Source: an uncultured Sutterella sp.
GTDB lineage: Bacteria; Pseudomonadota; Gammaproteobacteria; Burkholderiales; Burkholderiaceae_F
Assembly (NCBI GenBank): GCA_900552915.1
Contig: USBS01000007.1
Location: forward strand, 1 to 34,715
Direction: 5' to 3'
Length of the DNA: 34,715 bases
In this document: positions 34,074-34,715 of the stretch, piece after piece
Position numbering within the stretch: the first letter of the stretch is position 1
Layout: each line of letters opens with the position of its first letter
Position numbers and translations under genes: made by a program
The notes under the pieces: generated by a model
The model's input: only the letters and a program-made list of their open reading frames with translations
The model's database searches: none
What the model was told of the DNA's origin: nothing

Positions 34074-34715
34074 ATGGCGCTCGGCGCAACGATCTGCAAA
34101 GCTTTTATTGATGTAAGCGATATCGACCGCGGCTACTACGACAGTCGGTCGCTCACTGTCGCGCTGCATCCGTCGGAAATGCCGGCGCGCATGATGGTCC
34201 GGCTGCTGGCTTGGATTTTGTTTGCAAGCGAACGCACGGAGTTCGGTCGCGGATTGTCGACTGAAGGAGAACCAGCCGTTTTGGAGACGAACGACGCAGG
34301 CGACATCGCGCGCTGGATCGAGGTGGGCTGCCCCGACATCAAAACCATCCGCAAAGCGGCGGGCAGAAGCGAAGACGTTGTGGTGCTTGCCTACGACGAA
34401 GCTCGAATCGAGCCTTGGTGGCAGTCCCGCAAAGGCGACATGTCCAAAGTCGACAAATTGTCGGTGCGTTGGATCACGGACGCCGATTTGGAAAAATTGG
34501 CTGCCATAAATGAAAAGATAATAAAAGCATCTGATATTAATAGATTTATATATAATCCAAATGGTAATAATTATGAATACAATGCTTTAAGTCATGCGGA
34601 TGTTATAAAAATAGGTGCTAAAATGATAGTAGACAACGAACTTCTCCAAAAAATTATAGCGCAACAATATCCTTTTTTTATGATTGATGAGAGCCAAGAT
34701 ACAAAAAAAGAGTTG
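34074..34715 (+). CDS. yaeQ: YaeQ family protein, C-terminus replaced by a UvrD-like fragment (3' partial)
   Basis: Residues 1-144 are a YaeQ protein: MALGATICKAFIDVSDIDRG, LHPSEMPARMMVRLLAWILF, then RWIEVGCPDIKTIRKAAGRS, WWQSRKGDMSKVDKLSVRWI and ITDADLEKLAAI. YaeQ proteins are about 180 residues with a PD-(D/E)XK-like fold. Here the last ~40 residues (the TMxLQATIQDG region in E. coli) are missing. From about 34506 the same frame continues as a different protein, with IDESQDT, up to the right edge. The combined open frame runs off the window after 214 codons. ATG at 34074 lies one base after the AEC stop. The YaeQ role is poorly known. I do not believe the fusion is a normal gene. Confidence 0.8.
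   Translation, partial: MALGATICKAFIDVSDIDRGYYDSRSLTVALHPSEMPARMMVRLLAWILFASERTEFGRGLSTEGEPAVLETNDAGDIARWIEVGCPDIKTIRKAAGRSEDVVVLAYDEARIEPWWQSRKGDMSKVDKLSVRWITDADLEKLAAINEKIIKASDINRFIYNPNGNNYEYNALSHADVIKIGAKMIVDNELLQKIIAQQYPFFMIDESQDTKKEL
34506..34715 (+). other. AT-rich segment encoding a UvrD/Rep-type helicase fragment
   Basis: Seventy residues in the yaeQ frame. They include ALSHADVIKIGAKMIVDNEL and then LLQKIIAQQYPFFMIDESQD, with D205/E206 as the Walker B acid pair of superfamily 1 helicases. Walker A (motif I) would be upstream and is absent. G+C is about 27% over 34501-34715 by hand count, against about 62% at 34261-34380. Codons are of AT-rich type (ATA, AGA, AAT). The DNA is foreign to the rest of the window. 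It is either the end of an assembly chimera or the edge of a real insertion; the window stops before this can be told. Confidence 0.7.

Overview
The window looks like chromosomal DNA of a betaproteobacterium of the order Burkholderiales. A gut Sutterellaceae relative (Sutterella/Parasutterella type) is my best guess. Reasons: the beta-type F1 ATP synthase proteins, the DUF971-ubiE-Tim44-like block beside priA and hemE, a FadL porin, DctA and a C69 peptidase, and a base composition of roughly 55-60% G+C. This placement is inference. No phage, insertion sequence, CRISPR array or plasmid gene is visible.

Layout. 1-3106: 3' end of the atp operon (atpA tail, atpG, atpD, atpC), closed by a long hairpin terminator. 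3308-5149: a universal stress protein, a convergent DUF167 gene and hemE, packed with overlapping ends. 5150-5516: a non-coding region with two clusters of DnaA boxes around an AT-rich stretch, a candidate replication origin. 5517-10054: priA, tRNA-Arg(CCG), DUF971, ubiE and a Tim44-like membrane protein. 10238-13468: glmU-glmS, for UDP-GlcNAc synthesis. 13598-20205: an RND tripartite efflux operon with its TetR-type regulator as last gene and paired palindromic operators at its promoter. 20430-21860: dctA. 21897-26156, leftward: a GNAT acetyltransferase broken by an in-frame TGA, a DegP-type protease, a histidine kinase and a response regulator. 26495-28780: ppk1. 28892-30739, leftward: a secreted C69 peptidase. 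31000-34072: a DUF4870 protein, a FadL-type porin and an AEC transporter. 34074-34715: yaeQ, whose C-terminus is replaced in frame by a very AT-rich UvrD-like helicase fragment.

How the genes work together. Most are core functions: ATP synthesis, haem, quinone, cell-wall precursor, replication restart and polyphosphate. The accessory part is envelope-directed: efflux, DegP, a two-component system, an OM porin and dicarboxylate uptake. The DnaA-box array and a 14/16 match to ParB-binding parS at 26303-26318 both suggest an origin-proximal location.

I found no convincing new multi-gene system. The signals most worth a second look are the DnaA-box array, the abrupt yaeQ/helicase junction at the right edge (chimera or insertion), a terminator-like hairpin in the leader of the two-component operon, and the nonsense codon in the acetyltransferase.
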